A stretch of DNA of 64,000 bases. Source: Archilochus colubris. Lineage: Eukaryota; Chordata; Aves; Apodiformes; Trochilidae. The notes beneath the pieces are model-generated. The model saw only the letters and a list, made by a program, of their open reading frames with translations, searched no databases and was not told the origin of the DNA. Positions 62,350 through 64,000 of this stretch are shown piece after piece. The stretch is taken from assembly GCA_023079485.1 (NCBI GenBank), contig CM041084.1:128151292-128215291 (forward strand). The letters are read 5' to 3'. How positions within the stretch are numbered: position 1 is the stretch's first letter; every line of letters starts with the position of its first letter. The position numbers and the translations under genes were made by a program.

Positions 62350-62432
62350 CAATTAAGATTATCTTCTAAGATTTTCAGTGCTTGGAGTGCAGTCTTAATG
62401 GTGTTAGTGATACAACTGCCTGACAACAATTC
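62350..62432 (-). CDS. unnamed gene, internal coding exon
   Basis: On the - strand this exon encodes ELLSGSCITNTIKTALQALK followed by ILEDNLN and the first two bases of a Cys codon. It ends in a strong donor, TTG|GTAAGTG. The assumed acceptor is CTAGATAG, preceded by CTTTCTTTTT. Starting four bases earlier would put an in-frame TAG in the exon. Acceptors slightly further in (TCAG, GCAG) are also possible. The peptide looks helical. Spliced to the terminal exon it gives 52 residues. Upstream exons were looked for up to 64000 and none was accepted. The gene is not identified. Confidence 0.5.
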
Positions 62433-64000
62433 CTATCTAGAAAAAGAACCCTTTCTGCAACTCTCTAGTTTAACAAGACTGAGAGATGAGGTGACCTAAG
62501 AGAAATGCTGACTAATGTTGTAAATAGATACTGCTGTTAATCCTTTTTACACTCTTAGTCCTTTGGTCTCTATTCCTTCCTTAGACTCAAACTTCCATGT
62601 GCTGCAGGCAGTCTTCTTGTCATAAAAATCACTGAACAACTATATTGAACCTTTGTTTCAGCACGAATTGCTCCCCACAGTTGGTAGTACAAACCATTCC
62701 AAAGGGAATGACTATTTCTGCTGGTTTGTTCAAAAAGGCATACAGGAGACATGCTTCTATTCCAAGCCAAATAAAATTTTGTCTCTTTGGTGAGACCTGG
62801 GTGTTACAATTTTCCCTGTTTCAAGCTCACAAGTTGCAAGCCTTACTTGTTTCCTATATTGTGGCAGAAGTTCTAGTGCAAATCCAGACCAAAAGAGCAT
62901 CCTGTGGGGCTACTTGGCCATGAGTTTCAAGTGCCTTTGGAAGAGGCAAGCCAAAGAAACTCAGCACTTTTTGAAATATATTATTCTTCAAGGAGAATAA
63001 TGGAAAGTAGGTTTATTCTTCTCTAGAGCTTGTTAATAAATTACATACTGCTGCTGGGTTCTCCTCTTACCATTAGCACTAATGTTCTGTGGGAATGGAA
63101 ATGGCTCAGGCTCAGCTGAAGAAAGCCCAGGGAACACTTACTGCTTACAGTTCACCCCAGGGCTATCTCTTCACAAAGGACAAAAAGGCAAGCAAAGCTC
63201 TTCCAGTAGCTTAGTGGCACTTCCAGTAGCACTGACCAACTGGGCTCTGTGTCTCTCTCTCCCCTGAAGCTGCAGTTTTAGACTCCAGCAGCTGAAGCTT
63301 CAGCCTGAAACACCAATTGCACTGAAAACACTACATGACCCTAATAATGTCTCTACCATTATGCCAGAAGTACCTGCCCAAAGCCAGCTCACCTCTGAAC
63401 CTAATAGCAAGGCCATGTGTGGCACTGCAAAACACACCCTGGAGCACTGCAGCACTGCCAGGCCTCCCAGGCACACTGCTGGTCCTCTGCATCTCCTAAA
63501 AAAAAACCTCACAGAGGGGGAAGGGGAGCAGGATACAGACTGTGTTATGCCTCTGGTCACTACCAGCATCTGCTGTTTCAGAAGGGTACAGGCAAAGCAA
63601 CAAATCTGGGAGATGATCTCTGTAAGAAAAAACAGGGATTGTTTTGGAAAAGAACAGATTGACAAGGTACACAGGAGGGCCATGAGCAAAAGTGCACAAA
63701 AAAAAAAAATGTCTCTATATAGAATTACACAAAGTAAATAATTTTGAATTTATCTGTACAGTGTCACCTACTGCACAGCAAAAGCACTGCCAGACTTCCC
63801 TTTTTGAGAAATTTTTCAATGCAGTAACTGCCAAGGCTGATAATCCTTTCCTTCCTCTCTGCCTGCCCCAAACCCAAATCCATCTCCTGTGTTACTTATA
63901 CACTATGAAAAGAAAGAGTTCATAAACTATAGTGACATTACCGTGATCAAGACAATCCGCCAAGTAACATGATATTGGAAGTAGTTTTACAGTGTTGCTG
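62433..64000. other. upstream part of unnamed gene or intergenic, unresolved
   Basis: No exon is firmly supported. On the - strand the stretch near 62660-62820 is open in two frames, and a good donor (AATG|GTAAGAGG) lies near 63070. The acceptors and phases do not give one consistent model. Open frames on the + strand (62645-62923, 63361-63741) overlap these and have no recognised domain. Confidence 0.4.

Noticed and set aside
62560..62830. Additional upstream exon of the unnamed minus-strand gene
   Set aside because: Two minus-strand frames and one plus-strand frame are open together. The candidate donor (GTTCAA) is weak and no phase joins cleanly to the exon at 62432.
63060..63110. Micro-exon on the minus strand ending at a good donor (AATG|GTAAGAGG)
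   Set aside because: It would be only 16 nt, or about 46 nt from an earlier acceptor. The in-frame version has no support, and joining it needs a different acceptor at the next exon.
1..64000. Endogenous retrovirus, CRISPR array, tRNA or rRNA genes
   Set aside because: I found no LTR pair with TG...CA ends, no primer-binding site and polypurine tract pair, no regularly spaced direct repeats, and no cloverleaf-like A/B box pair at tRNA spacing.

Overview
This is vertebrate, almost certainly avian, nuclear DNA. The gene structure (short exons with canonical splice sites, long introns), the one sharp CpG island, and about ten CR1 LINE copies with the bird-type 3' end (repeats around ATTCTATG) point to a bird. 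I see nothing bacterial, no CRISPR array and no intact virus. Most open reading frames here are chance frames.

Layout from left to right. (1) Bases 1-3.9 kb hold the 3' end of NDUFAF6 on the + strand: two coding exons (2247-2303 and 3262-3390), a short 3' UTR and an AATAAA signal at 3876. CR1 copies lie antisense in both visible introns. (2) Bases 3.9-12.8 kb are intergenic, with CR1 debris. (3) Bases ~12.95-13.83 kb are a CpG-island promoter with YY1-type motifs on both strands. I assign the probable non-coding first exon of PLEKHF2 to it (donor at 13198). It is flanked by two near-identical ~96-bp copies of an unrecognised repeat, at 12.8 and 15.2 kb. (4) An ~18 kb intron runs to 31446. (5) The whole PLEKHF2 (Phafin-2) protein, 249 aa with PH and FYVE domains, is encoded in one exon at 31461-32210. 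A long A/T-rich 3' UTR follows. (6) From about 34 to 61 kb I see no exon I would defend. The stretch contains four CR1 copies, a possible older LINE remnant, simple repeats and short tandem duplications. (7) At 61.3-62.4 kb, on the - strand, two well-spliced exons and a polyadenylation signal mark the 3' end of a gene I cannot name. Its upstream exons are not securely identified.

The order NDUFAF6(+) then PLEKHF2(+) matches the human 8q22 neighbourhood as I recall it. There the next gene is CFAP418 on the opposite strand. The - strand gene here has the expected orientation, but its C-terminus does not resemble the CFAP418 C-terminus I know. The two named genes are functionally separate: NDUFAF6 supports mitochondrial complex I assembly, and PLEKHF2 is an endosomal PtdIns3P-binding adaptor. 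There is no operon-like organisation. I found no convincing new biological system. The items most worth checking are the unnamed - strand gene and the repeat pair around the PLEKHF2 promoter.
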